This document shows, in pieces, positions 44,447 through 54,110 of a stretch of 64,000 nucleotides of DNA (the stretch's first letter is position 1; each line of letters starts with the position of its first letter). The notes under the pieces were generated by a model. That model made no database searches. It worked only from the letters and a program-made list of their open reading frames with translations, and had not been told where the DNA came from. Both the position numbers and the translations under genes were made by a program. Origin of the DNA: an uncultured Ruminiclostridium sp. (GTDB lineage: Bacteria; Bacillota; Clostridia; Oscillospirales; Ruminococcaceae); the NCBI GenBank assembly GCA_947627695.1, contig CANQXF010000002.1, positions 1-64,000 on the forward strand, given 5' to 3'.

Positions 44447-47213
44447 TTTTTGCTTTCCTTTCATTTTTCGTTTTGCCGAACAGCTTTATTCTCAGTCTCA
44501 GCCTTTGCATAAGCTTCATATCTCCCGATATTTCACGGTACAGCGAGGAAACGAATGCGTACGCCGCGCCTCTTTCTTCTTCGTCAAAAACAGGCTCCTT
44601 GTCAAATTCCGCCTTCTCAAACAGCGGTATCATCTCGCTGAAGGAAACAGACCGTTTCAGCATTTTGTCCGCCCTGGCGGCAAATTCCGATGGAGTTTCA
44701 CCGTTTCTCTGCACCGCCCCCTGGGTTTTCAACAGCGTCAGCGTAAAGCCCAGCATATCGCTTACCGCCCTTTGCGGCTCGCCGCTTTTAAAGAATTTCA
44801 TCTGCTGTTTTTCCTTTTTGCTCAGCAGCCTGAACGCGCCCCTCACCGACATAAATATAACAAATATCAGCAGCAGCGCTCCTGCAATAATAAGTATCAG
44901 CTTTATCGCCTGCGGATCTATTGCCGTTTCATTTTCATTTCCGCCCGGCTCGGAGCTGTTTTCTCCCGTGGGAGTGGTGGCGGCGCTTGTCTGACTGCCT
45001 GAAGAAGTTGCGGTGGTGGTAGTAGTAACGCTTGTGGTGGTATCCTCAGCGGTTATCGACGTGGTCTCGGAGGGAGTTGTAGTCTCGTCCACAGGCGGCA
45101 AAGTCTCTGAGGGTTCGGTGACGTAGGACAGGTGGTCGCTTGCGGGTCTGCCGTCAGGGGGAGTGGGGTCGTAGGCTATCCAGCCCAGCCCGTCAAAATA
45201 CACCTCTACCCATGCGTGCAGGTCTTTTTTGGTAAGGGAATATTTAAACGGATTGTTTCCATCTCCCTGCTGTGCCTTTCCTCCTACGGTAAAGCCCGTG
45301 ACATATCTTGCGGGAAGCCCCATTTCCCTCATAGCAAGGCACATAACTGTTGCAAACAGGGCGCAGTGCCCCTCCTTCGTCTTGGTGAGGAAATTCTCTA
45401 CATAAGAGCCCTCGGAGAAATTGTCCGCTGTGAGGGAATAGGTGTAATTCATTCCCGACGCCAGATATTTCTCCATATCCGCCGCTATCTGCCCCATATC
45501 ATTGGCAGAAAAAGAATCGCAAAGAATGGATTGGTCGTACGAGCCTTCGCTGTTATAACCTGCATATTCCAGAAATTCGCCGATGAAATCGTCTATACAT
45601 TGCTTTTCCTCTTGCGGAACGGAGGTATAGTAATCGTAAACAAACTGACGATATATCGGAACGTATCTTTGGTAATCATAAACGCTTGTGGGAATGGAGC
45701 TGTCCCAGTACTCCTGTATGTTCTTATAGCTGTCAGTCTGCGCCGCCAGCTGAGCCAGCCTTACCTTTTCAGGATCGTCCTGATACAGCACCGCCGTTTC
45801 CATTGATTTAACGCTGCCCTTGTCCGCCACTGCGGTAAAGTCGCCGTACACGTTAAAATACTTGTTCTCCCTGAATGTAAGTATATACGGCGTTCCCCCC
45901 ATAAGCAGGGTGTTTATCCTCCTGAGATAATTCACCTTGACAGTGCGCGGGAGAATGTACTTCAGATTGTCATAATAATATCCGTCCGCCGAGGCTTTGT
46001 ACATCAGATAATACTGTATTTCGGGAGTATAGGCGGACAGCACCGTGTCCATATCCACCTCTCTATCGTAGGTATATTCCATTTCATATTTTATGTTTTT
46101 ATAATCCAGACTTGAAATGGACTTCCAGTTGTTCCCGTCAAAATCGTAGCCCACGTCCCCCCGCAGGTACATTTTATCCCCCGTGGAGGTGTATACCTCC
46201 GCGACCGTTTCGTCGCTGTTCTCATCGTCATCGTGCGATATACTGCCGGATATATTGAGTTTTCCCCCGTCGGCGGAGAAAAATCCGCCGTAATCCGAGC
46301 CGCCGAAGGAAACGTTAAAGGTATCGTACATCCAGTCGCTGATATTGCCGCCCAACTCTGTGAACCACTTTATTACCTCGTCAAATTTCAGCGAGCCGCC
46401 GCGGGGGAAGGCGGAGCTTGCAATTGCACCGCACAGGATAATTACGGTAGTTGTGATCACCGACTGAGGAACGTACCGCCCGAAATATCTCGTTTCGCTT
46501 TTTATCTTGTCTATTCCCTTGAGCCGCTTATTTTCCCTGCGGAAGAATTTGTCCTCCCTGAACACGTCGGGCAGCGTCCCCGCAGACAGTCTCACCCTTG
46601 CCGCTTCACAGCTTGCCGCAGTTCTCATTCCCAAAAGGGCCGCAACAAAGATGAGCATAGGCATTGAAAAATGCAGCTCGTTTCCTAAAATTGCAGGAGC
46701 CGCCGCAATCGCCACGATAGCGGCAGGGAAGTACCACTTGAATCTTCTCACCGAGCATGCGCCGCATACGGTGCCGAACACCATTCCTATCAGCACTACA
46801 AAGTCAAACGCCTTTTCCATAGCGCTTGTGCCGAAATACACGCTGTTCTTCGACGCTATCGTAACCACTGAATCGTAAAAGATAATGGCAGATGAGCATA
46901 TTGATGAATAAAAGGAATGAAACGCCCACCCCGCAAGGATAGCCGATATTATAACGACGTATCTTGTCTTTATACAGCTTAACAGTATGAAAAACATAAG
47001 ACAGCTGACCGCACTGCATATTGCCGCCGTGACGTCTGCCGATCTCGTTGTAAAAATACTTATGCACAAGATACCCGAAACGCTCAGCAGACACGCCAAC
47101 AAGGCCCTTACGATGTAAATGCCGAAAAAGCGTTTATCGAAAGAGCCGTTTTCATTTATGAAATACGGGAAATTGAATATGGTAAGTGTACTGTCTTTGC
47201 TTTTGCTTTTCAT
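44424..47213 (-). CDS. Membrane transglutaminase-like protein
   Basis: A 929-aa protein. About seven helices lie in the first 260 residues, then a large outside domain with a transglutaminase-like core: catalytic Cys in TKEGHCALFATVMCLAMREM, and His/Asp in LHAWVEVYFDGLGWIAYDPT. A Thr/Ser-rich linker (about 705-770) and one further helix lead to a DUF4129-like cytoplasmic tail. Such proteins are the central member of MoxR-DUF58-transglutaminase clusters and may crosslink, hydrolyse or mature envelope peptides. It sits between two MoxR-DUF58 pairs. Confidence 0.9.
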   Translation of the reverse strand: MKSKSKDSTLTIFNFPYFINENGSFDKRFFGIYIVRALLACLLSVSGILCISIFTTRSADVTAAICSAVSCLMFFILLSCIKTRYVVIISAILAGWAFHSFYSSICSSAIIFYDSVVTIASKNSVYFGTSAMEKAFDFVVLIGMVFGTVCGACSVRRFKWYFPAAIVAIAAAPAILGNELHFSMPMLIFVAALLGMRTAASCEAARVRLSAGTLPDVFREDKFFRRENKRLKGIDKIKSETRYFGRYVPQSVITTTVIILCGAIASSAFPRGGSLKFDEVIKWFTELGGNISDWMYDTFNVSFGGSDYGGFFSADGGKLNISGSISHDDDENSDETVAEVYTSTGDKMYLRGDVGYDFDGNNWKSISSLDYKNIKYEMEYTYDREVDMDTVLSAYTPEIQYYLMYKASADGYYYDNLKYILPRTVKVNYLRRINTLLMGGTPYILTFRENKYFNVYGDFTAVADKGSVKSMETAVLYQDDPEKVRLAQLAAQTDSYKNIQEYWDSSIPTSVYDYQRYVPIYRQFVYDYYTSVPQEEKQCIDDFIGEFLEYAGYNSEGSYDQSILCDSFSANDMGQIAADMEKYLASGMNYTYSLTADNFSEGSYVENFLTKTKEGHCALFATVMCLAMREMGLPARYVTGFTVGGKAQQGDGNNPFKYSLTKKDLHAWVEVYFDGLGWIAYDPTPPDGRPASDHLSYVTEPSETLPPVDETTTPSETTSITAEDTTTSVTTTTTATSSGSQTSAATTPTGENSSEPGGNENETAIDPQAIKLILIIAGALLLIFVIFMSVRGAFRLLSKKEKQQMKFFKSGEPQRAVSDMLGFTLTLLKTQGAVQRNGETPSEFAARADKMLKRSVSFSEMIPLFEKAEFDKEPVFDEEERGAAYAFVSSLYREISGDMKLMQRLRLRIKLFGKTKNERKAKNDGKGIF

Positions 47214-47229
47214 TTAAGCTCCGTTTGTT

Positions 47230-48426
47230 TTAGTTGTCCCATATGGCATTAACTGCCTCAGCAATTTTTTTTTCGGAACAATCGGGCGATATGCAGGCGG
47301 CTTTTACGCCGCCAAGACGACCCAGCGCCGCCTTGCTTTCCTCCGATACCTTGGTGAGCAGGACGGAAACTCTGTGTTCCTCCGAAAGATTTTTTATCAC
47401 AGCGTACAGCTTTTCGTCCATAACAGGCGTTACAAGGATAACGGCGCTGTATTTGCGGTAGCCGTCAAAGCTCTCCCGCGCTATATCCGCAAGCTCAGGC
47501 CCGTCGTCGTAGGTCTCAAGCCCCGCCGTCATCACCGCAGCGTCAAAAACTCCGTCCGTGGAGCTTACGGGAAAATATTCCGTTCCCAGCTCACGGCTGT
47601 TGTAACAGCACAAGACCGTCTGCATTTCACGCTTTACCGCAAAAAGCATAGCCGCAAGACTGCTTTCCAGCGTCAGGTCGGAATAGTCCTCCCTCACTTC
47701 GGGGTCGTCCCCGAAGCCTTTAAGGTCGCAGAAAACTGCAACGCTGTCGTCCTGCCCCTTTGTGTGCTGCCACACCATATAGTCCTCCTGCTTTGAGGAC
47801 AGCTTCCAGTGTATGCGCTTTATATCGTCCCCGTCGGTATATTTGCGGACGTAGCTTTTTTCTCCTGCCGTGGAATTTATCGCCTTGAGATTTGTGTCGT
47901 CGCTTTGGGAAACCAGCCGCTTATCGTCGCCGCTTACGCTGAATATCTTTGGTAGTACGGTAACCTTTTTGCTCAGTCCCAGCTTTTTCGTCAGCCTGAA
48001 TATTCCGAACATATCGTAAACCGCCGCCTTGTCCAAGGTCAGCGTATATTCACCCCTGTGCTTTGTGCCGAAAACGATGTTAAAGCTGCGTGTTTTCAGC
48101 GGCGGGAGCGAAAATATCATTCGTATATCCTTCTGCTCCGCCGACGCGGGCATAGACGCATACAGAACTCCCGTGGACAGGGGCAGTATAAATCTGTCGG
48201 TTATAGGGATCCTTACCTTCAGATTTTCACCCCTTACAGGCATTTCCGCCCTGCTGTCCATCTTCACCTTCAAAGCGGCAAGCTGTATCAGCGCGATTAT
48301 CAGCGACACCAGGGGAGCAGCTATTACCGTTATCAGCAATACCGAGGAAAAATGCCCCGAATATATCTGCGTTGCGGCTATGGATAACGCCAGTATCAAA
48401 GCATATATCAAACGATTAACCGCCAT
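47230..48426 (-). CDS. DUF58 protein (first copy)
   Basis: A 398-aa protein with two N-terminal helices (about 5-50), a beta-domain, and the DUF58 core YTDGDDIKRIHWKLSSKQED, then a vWA-like C-terminal part (SAVILVTPVMDEKLYAVI). It starts 11 bases inside the upstream MoxR gene and is followed by the transglutaminase gene after 16 bases. It is diverged from the DUF58 protein at 42408-43517, so the duplication is not recent. Confidence 0.88.
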   Translation of the reverse strand: MAVNRLIYALILALSIAATQIYSGHFSSVLLITVIAAPLVSLIIALIQLAALKVKMDSRAEMPVRGENLKVRIPITDRFILPLSTGVLYASMPASAEQKDIRMIFSLPPLKTRSFNIVFGTKHRGEYTLTLDKAAVYDMFGIFRLTKKLGLSKKVTVLPKIFSVSGDDKRLVSQSDDTNLKAINSTAGEKSYVRKYTDGDDIKRIHWKLSSKQEDYMVWQHTKGQDDSVAVFCDLKGFGDDPEVREDYSDLTLESSLAAMLFAVKREMQTVLCCYNSRELGTEYFPVSSTDGVFDAAVMTAGLETYDDGPELADIARESFDGYRKYSAVILVTPVMDEKLYAVIKNLSEEHRVSVLLTKVSEESKAALGRLGGVKAACISPDCSEKKIAEAVNAIWDN

Positions 48427-49390
48427 TGTTTTCCTGAGCCTTTCTCAGCGGGTGCATAAGGCTTTTTCTCACGTCCTCAAGCACCTTTTCGGGAGTTGCC
48501 CCCTTCATTCTCGCTTCCTGCTTGAGGTGTATCCTGTGGGGAAGAACAAAAGGTATCAGCGCAGACACGTCCTCAGGCACAACATAAGTTCGCCCTGAAA
48601 TAAGCGCCAATGCCTGTGCGCTCCTCATCAGCGCCAAAGACGCTCTTGGGCTTGCTCCCAGCATAATGTGCGGGTGCGTTCTCGTAGCGGACACGAACTG
48701 CACTATATACCGATTTATCGCCTCGTCCACGTTCACCTGTCCCGTAAGCATAGAGAACAGCTTTAACTCCTCCGCCGTACATACGGTATTTACGCTTTCC
48801 ATAGGGTCGCCCGAGGAACGGTTGGAGATTATTTTCAGCTCCTCTTCGGGAGAGGGATAACCCACGCTTATCTTTATCATAAAGCGGTCCAGCTGTGCCT
48901 CGGGCAGGGGAAAGGTCCCCACAAAGCCAAGCTCGTTCTGCGTAGCGATAACCATAAACGGCTTAGGCAGCGGATAGCTCACGCCGTCCACCGTCACGTT
49001 ATGCTCCTCCATCGCCTCCAACAGCGCGGACTGCGTTTTGGGGGAAGTACGGTTTATCTCGTCCGCCAGAAGAATGTTTGTCATAGACATTCCGGGGCGG
49101 AACTCAAACTTGTTGCTCTCCTTGTTGAACAGATTGAACCCTGTTATATCCGAGGCGGTGACGTCGGGGGTGAACTGCGCCCGCTTGAACTGCAAGCCCG
49201 TCGCCTTTCCCAGCGCCTTTGCAAGGGTGGTCTTTCCCGTGCCGGGAACGTCCTCTATCAGAACGTGACCCCCTGCAAGCAGCGTTACCACCAGCATTGT
49301 AATAATATCTCTTTTTCCCACAATGACCTTTTCCACTTCGTCTATCGTGGCGTTCAGCTTTTTATATACCTGTTCACTGCTGATTTCCAT
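48416..49390 (-). CDS. MoxR-family AAA ATPase (first copy)
   Basis: A 324-aa AAA ATPase with Walker A IEDVPGTGKTTLAKALG, Walker B ILLADEINRTSPKTQSALLEAM and the FMVIATQNELGFVGTFPLPE sensor segment. The C-terminal helical lid ends in RKSLMHPLRKAQENNGG. It is the first gene of the operon behind a clear sigma-A promoter; a GAAAGGATA site lies before the ATG. Confidence 0.93.
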   Translation of the reverse strand: MEISSEQVYKKLNATIDEVEKVIVGKRDIITMLVVTLLAGGHVLIEDVPGTGKTTLAKALGKATGLQFKRAQFTPDVTASDITGFNLFNKESNKFEFRPGMSMTNILLADEINRTSPKTQSALLEAMEEHNVTVDGVSYPLPKPFMVIATQNELGFVGTFPLPEAQLDRFMIKISVGYPSPEEELKIISNRSSGDPMESVNTVCTAEELKLFSMLTGQVNVDEAINRYIVQFVSATRTHPHIMLGASPRASLALMRSAQALALISGRTYVVPEDVSALIPFVLPHRIHLKQEARMKGATPEKVLEDVRKSLMHPLRKAQENNGG

Positions 49391-49462
49391 ATGTAAAATA
49401 TCCTTTCATGGGATTTTCTTGTAGTGATAAACGGGATATTGCCGTTAAAAGCAATATAAAAA

Positions 49463-49491
49463 ATTATATCATACTTTTTATTTAAAATCAA
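49463..49491 (-). promoter_or_regulatory. Sigma-A promoter of the MoxR-DUF58-transglutaminase operon
   Basis: On the minus strand: TTGATT (49491-49486), 17-bp spacer, TATAAT (49468-49463). Confidence 0.82.
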
Positions 49492-49543
49492 TGCCTTGCC
49501 GCAGTTTGTAACCGAATTGTAATTTTTGCCCGCATTAAAAAAT

Positions 49544-49572
49544 AAAAAAAGGAGAGAAACTCTCTCCTTTTT
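49544..49572. terminator. Terminator after the GH74-type gene
   Basis: GGAGAGA/TCTCTCC stem with a 3-base loop, A7 on one side and T5 on the other. It serves the GH74 gene on the minus strand. Confidence 0.82.
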
Positions 49573-49588
49573 ATCAGATCTTCAGTTT

Positions 49589-51814
49589 TCAGCTTTCAAG
49601 ACTGCACACTGCGATACCAAGCCCAACCGTGCTGATATAGCACCTGCCGCATACGTTGCTGTCGCCCTTGATGAAGTGACCGTTGCCCATTCCGCCGAAC
49701 TGATATTCGGTGGAAACTACGCTCCAGCTTTGTCCTCCGTCCACCGACCAGTAAATGCCCAGCGGGTCGTCGGAAGTGGGTCTGCCCCAGATGTATATTG
49801 CCTCCTGCTCGTCGGATACGCCCTTTCCAACGCCAACACCAAGACAGCCAGCGGCGCTGTCAAGCCTTGTGAACGTCTTTCCGTGATCGGCAGATACCTG
49901 AAGTCCCATAGCGGGGATATACACAACACCTTCCTTATAAGGCGAAACAGTGACTCTCGAACTGCTTGCGAAGAAGGTCAGCGTTTCAGTAAAGGTCTTT
50001 CCTCCGTCCTCGCTGACATAGAAGGAACCGCTGCTGCTGGCATATACATAGTCGGGATTTACCGAGTCTGAAACGACGCTGCTGGTGATGTAAACACCCG
50101 CAGACTGCTCCCACGTCTCGCCATAGTCGTCGGTGTAGTAAAGCACCGCGGCTCCGTCAGGCGACCAGAAGAAACGCTTTCCGTCGGCGGTAACGCCGCA
50201 CACGCCCTGATTTGCGCCGTTTGAGGGATTGCTCTTAGCCTGCTGCCAGGTCTTTCCCCCGTCAAGAGTATACCAGAAGCCCACCGCCGAGCCGTCGCCG
50301 CCGCATTTTACCCATACGTCCCTGTTCTGCATAGCAACGGCTATGTCGGTCATAGCGCCGGCTGCGCTGCTGTGCATAGTGCCGTAGGTGAACGGGTCGT
50401 CGTTCACAAAGCCGTCATAGTCCAGCACGGCGGATATCAGCGGACCGTCGGGGAGAGATACCAGTCCCATTGGAACCGTTTCCTCCAGCCCACAGGAGTC
50501 GAAATAAAATTCAGGCGCTTCGTCCCAGATATTTCCGCAGGCAAATATACCGTTGCCCGACGTTACCTTTATCGCATTTTCGTTGAAAGGATCAATGCAA
50601 AGACAGCCACTCCAGTGTATAGCCGCCGAGTTTATCCAGCTGACTTCGCTTTCCTTGAATTTCATCGTGTCGTTTATGCAGGTCCAGCTCGTCCCGCCGT
50701 CTGAAGTGATGTAGAACTGGTCGCCGAAAGCGCCGTTAGGCTGTTCCATCCAGATACATTCGGTGACTGCAACCATTTTGTTCGGGTCGGAGGGAGAAAC
50801 TGCGATATCGCCGAAGGATTGCTTTGAGGGGGAAATATCGGTAAATTCCCCGCTGGAAATGCTGTATTTTCTGATACCGCCCAGACTGCTCCCCCAAGGG
50901 CCTTCAGTGTTTGCGTAGGTTATAAGGATATTGCCCTGTCCGTCAAGGCGCATACGCTGAGGGAACAGCCCCTGAGGAGCGTCCTCAACGCCCTTCCAGG
51001 TCTCGCCGCCGTCCTCGCTCACCAGCATATTTTCCTGCTTTGTGGCGGAAATGCCTGCGAATATCCTTGTGCATTTTGAGCCGTCGGAGGACTCAGGGTC
51101 AATGACTATCGTGCATACCCCGTTTCCGTTTATGGTATTGACGCTTGCCGCCTGAGCAAGTCCGCCCATCGTTTCCCAGGTCTTGCCGCCGTCAACGCTC
51201 TTTATCAGTCCGCCTGTTCTGCCGCCGACGTAAATTATATCGTTGTCAACAGGGTCTATCGCTATGCGCTCGCCGTTCTGGCGTCCCATTCCGTTTCCGC
51301 TGGCGGTTATCTTGTCGGTAACGTCAACTATCTCAAAATTCTCGCCGTAATCCTCCGATATCATAACGCAGGTCTTTCCGTTGCTGAAATAGGACGTTCC
51401 CGCAAGAAGATACAGCTTGTTCGCCTCGTCAGGGTCAACTGCAAGCCCGTCTATCCCCATAAGACCCACGTTTTCCTCGCTTATGCGGTAGGCAAGTGAC
51501 ACCCATTTTTCCTTTTCCTTGTCCCAGCGGTAAGCGCCTCCTACGTCCGTCCTTGCATAAAACAAGCCTTCCTCGCAGGTGGAGAAAACGCCTGTGACGT
51601 AACCGCCGCCGCCCATAGCCATCTGGCTGAAGCTCCATTCCCCGTCGGGGACTGAGGGCGCCTGACTTTCACTGCCGCTGTCACTGCTTTGAGAGCCCTG
51701 CTGTGAATTATCGCCGCTTTGTTCGGGCGTATTTGTATCATTTGCGCAGGAGGTGAGCATAAACGCCGCAATCAGCAGCGCCAGTCCCTTCACCGCATTT
51801 TTTCTTATGTTCAT
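49589..51814 (-). CDS. GH74-type xyloglucanase lipoprotein
   Basis: A 741-aa exported protein. The signal peptide ends in a lipobox (MLTSC), followed by a Ser/Gln linker (about 25-55) and two seven-bladed beta-propellers with repeated GGKTW/DGGxSW motifs. The start of the domain, MGGGGYVTGVF with LFYARTDVGGAYRWD, matches GH74 endo-xyloglucanases, including the first catalytic Asp; TDIAVAMQNRDVWV in the second half fits the second. No dockerin or CBM is present, so it is probably tethered to the cell surface rather than to a cellulosome. It diverges from a carbohydrate-binding lipoprotein gene. Confidence 0.88.
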   Translation of the reverse strand: MNIRKNAVKGLALLIAAFMLTSCANDTNTPEQSGDNSQQGSQSSDSGSESQAPSVPDGEWSFSQMAMGGGGYVTGVFSTCEEGLFYARTDVGGAYRWDKEKEKWVSLAYRISEENVGLMGIDGLAVDPDEANKLYLLAGTSYFSNGKTCVMISEDYGENFEIVDVTDKITASGNGMGRQNGERIAIDPVDNDIIYVGGRTGGLIKSVDGGKTWETMGGLAQAASVNTINGNGVCTIVIDPESSDGSKCTRIFAGISATKQENMLVSEDGGETWKGVEDAPQGLFPQRMRLDGQGNILITYANTEGPWGSSLGGIRKYSISSGEFTDISPSKQSFGDIAVSPSDPNKMVAVTECIWMEQPNGAFGDQFYITSDGGTSWTCINDTMKFKESEVSWINSAAIHWSGCLCIDPFNENAIKVTSGNGIFACGNIWDEAPEFYFDSCGLEETVPMGLVSLPDGPLISAVLDYDGFVNDDPFTYGTMHSSAAGAMTDIAVAMQNRDVWVKCGGDGSAVGFWYTLDGGKTWQQAKSNPSNGANQGVCGVTADGKRFFWSPDGAAVLYYTDDYGETWEQSAGVYITSSVVSDSVNPDYVYASSSGSFYVSEDGGKTFTETLTFFASSSRVTVSPYKEGVVYIPAMGLQVSADHGKTFTRLDSAAGCLGVGVGKGVSDEQEAIYIWGRPTSDDPLGIYWSVDGGQSWSVVSTEYQFGGMGNGHFIKGDSNVCGRCYISTVGLGIAVCSLES

Positions 51815-52024
51815 ATTTTTCGCCTTTCTCTGATGATTTCGGTTTTATATTGGTATTTTATCATAATGAAGCGTTTTTTTGTATTGCCATAAGCTACAAA
51901 AAAGGATTTTCTTTTTTGTATGAAATTACCGCCGAAAAATTTTTCCGTAAACATTTTTATTTTTTCACAGATATATCACAATCGGGGGATAAAATATACT
52001 CAGAAATCAGAAAGGACTGAAACC

Positions 52025-53944
52025 ATGCTTAAAAGATCGGTCTTATTTTTAACGGCGGCTTTTTTCATGACCCTGACAGGCTGTGCTGACGGTGGGAACG
52101 GCGTTTCTCAGTCCACCCAGTCAGGCGGAACTGAAAGCTCCTCCAACTCGTCCCAGACGGCGGAAAACACCTTGTCAAATCCCAACAAAAATTCCGGGGA
52201 AGTGACCTTCGGCAGTACCTGCAAGATCCATTTCAACGGAGAAGTGAACATAGACGGCAACGGCGCATGGTACGAAAACGGAACGCTTTCCCTTACCGAC
52301 GGCGGCGTTTACGAGATAAGCGGAAAGCTTGAGGACGGCTGCGTTTATATAGAAACCGATGAAAACGTAAAGTTAGTGCTGGACAACGCTCATATAAGCA
52401 ATTCCGACGGTGCGGCAATATACTGTTACAGCGCAAAGAATTTATATATAGAGCTTGAAGAGGGAACTGACAACTCCCTTTCCGACGGCGTGGAATATGC
52501 TTTTTCAGGGAAAAACGAGTCTGAAGCTGACAACGAGCCCAACGCCGCCGTTTACAGCAAAAGCGACCTTATTTTCTGCGGTAACGGAAATTTAACCGTT
52601 ACGGGAAATTACAGCGGCGGTATACGCTGCAACGACGACCTCACCTTTGAAAGCGGGAACATCACAGTCACCGCTGAAAATAACGGCGTAAGAGGCACAG
52701 ACAGCATTGTCCTTGAAAGCGGGACTCTGAACGTCACAGCGGGAAAGGACGGCATAAAGTCCACCAACGCCGATGACGAAACGAAAGGCTACGTTCTCAT
52801 AAGCGGCGGTGAAGTAACCGTTAACGCAGGCGAGGACGGCATACAAGCGGAGCGCGGTCTTTCCGTCACAGGCGGAAAGATAAATGTCACCACCACAGGC
52901 GAAGTGGCTTCAGGCGGAAACGACCGAGATTTCGGCGGCTGGGGTCACATCTGGGACAGCGGTGAAAGCGCCTCCGCAAGCGACGAAGCTACCTCCAAGG
53001 GCATAAAAAGCGGCGGCGATATGACGATTAGCGGCGGTGAAACAACCGTTAATTCTACAGATCACTGCGTTCATTCGGCGGGAACTTTGAACATCACGTC
53101 GGGAACCTTAACCCTCTCCTCCTCATCAGGAAAGGGAATTTCCTCCCACGGCGATTTACAGATAGACGGCGGCACCATCGACGTGCTTAACTCCACAGAG
53201 GGCGTTGAAAGCAAGACGCTGTTCACCATAAACGGCGGCGATATTTCAGTGATCTCCTCTGACGACGGACTGAACAGCGGCGGCGGAAGCGACGTTTTCG
53301 GTATTAACAGCGGCGAAGAAAGCGCCGTTCACGATATGTTCATCAACGGCGGCAACATTTTCATCAACGCCGCAGGCGACGGCATAGATGCCAACGGCAA
53401 CATCACAATAAACGGCGGCACCGTCTTTGTAAACGGACCTGTTGACGGAGCAAACGGCGCGCTTGACAGCGGCGACTTCAACAACAGCATTACCGTAAAC
53501 GGCGGTACTCTTATCGCAGTGGGCAGTATGCAGATGGCAGAAAACCCCTCCGACAGCTCGTCCCAGAACAGCGTTTGTGTTCAGGCAAACGTAAACGCAG
53601 GTGAAACGGTCGCTTTAGTGGATAACAGCGGCAATAACATAGCCGTTTTCACCGCCGCAAAGCAGGTTCAGCATATAATAATCTCGACCTCCGACATAAA
53701 GACGGGCGGCACATACAGCCTTTACACAGGCGTTACTGCCGCAGGCGACAGCCTGAACGGACTTTACGACAATTCCGCAGATGTTGAGCTAAGCGGCGAC
53801 CCTGTCTATACCTTCACAGCCGAAAGCACAGTCACCTCCTCAGGCGGCAACGGTGGATTTGGCGGCGGCGGAATGGGCGGACCTGGCGGCTTTGGCGGAG
53901 GACCCGGAGGCGGTTTCGGCGGCGGACCGGGCGGCAGACCTTAA
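52025..53944 (+). CDS. DUF4353 carbohydrate-binding beta-helix lipoprotein
   Basis: A 639-aa lipoprotein (lipobox LTGC). After a Ser/Thr linker, a right-handed parallel beta-helix is built from repeated rungs such as GDMTISGGETTVNS, GDLQIDGGTIDVLNS and GNITINGGTVFVNGP. This is the DUF4353 (Cthe_2159-like) pattern, a family known for binding cellulose and acidic sugars. The last 35 residues are almost pure Gly/Pro/Phe. The ATG at 52025 has AGAAAGGACTG upstream; the longer frame begins before a likely promoter region. It may capture plant polysaccharide for the neighbouring GH74 protein. Confidence 0.87.
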   Translation: MLKRSVLFLTAAFFMTLTGCADGGNGVSQSTQSGGTESSSNSSQTAENTLSNPNKNSGEVTFGSTCKIHFNGEVNIDGNGAWYENGTLSLTDGGVYEISGKLEDGCVYIETDENVKLVLDNAHISNSDGAAIYCYSAKNLYIELEEGTDNSLSDGVEYAFSGKNESEADNEPNAAVYSKSDLIFCGNGNLTVTGNYSGGIRCNDDLTFESGNITVTAENNGVRGTDSIVLESGTLNVTAGKDGIKSTNADDETKGYVLISGGEVTVNAGEDGIQAERGLSVTGGKINVTTTGEVASGGNDRDFGGWGHIWDSGESASASDEATSKGIKSGGDMTISGGETTVNSTDHCVHSAGTLNITSGTLTLSSSSGKGISSHGDLQIDGGTIDVLNSTEGVESKTLFTINGGDISVISSDDGLNSGGGSDVFGINSGEESAVHDMFINGGNIFINAAGDGIDANGNITINGGTVFVNGPVDGANGALDSGDFNNSITVNGGTLIAVGSMQMAENPSDSSSQNSVCVQANVNAGETVALVDNSGNNIAVFTAAKQVQHIIISTSDIKTGGTYSLYTGVTAAGDSLNGLYDNSADVELSGDPVYTFTAESTVTSSGGNGGFGGGGMGGPGGFGGGPGGGFGGGPGGRP

Positions 53945-53991
53945 AAAACAATTCTAATATTTTGATAGTGTTCATAGTGTTCCTCTCACAC

Positions 53992-54029
53992 TGCGGCGGC
54001 ACAGAAAAAATGTGCCGCCGCAAATTTTC
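53992..54029 (+). terminator. Terminator after the DUF4353 gene
   Basis: A 12-bp GC-rich stem (TGCGGCGGCACA and complement), 7-base A-rich loop, then AATTTT. Confidence 0.85.
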
Positions 54030-54037
54030 ATTATAAA

Positions 54038-54066
54038 TGAACCTTTGCCGAAAAATTCCTGTCTAT
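54038..54066 (+). promoter_or_regulatory. ECF-type promoter of the sigma-factor gene
   Basis: TGAACC with CTTT following, then 17 bp after AACC the motif GTCTAT. This AACC...GTC layout is typical of ECF-sigma promoters and unlike the sigma-A sites elsewhere here, suggesting self-activation by the gene it precedes. Confidence 0.65.
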
Positions 54067-54110
54067 ATATACGAGATCGATTTCAAAAAAGCTAAAAAGG
54101 AGGTGAGGAT

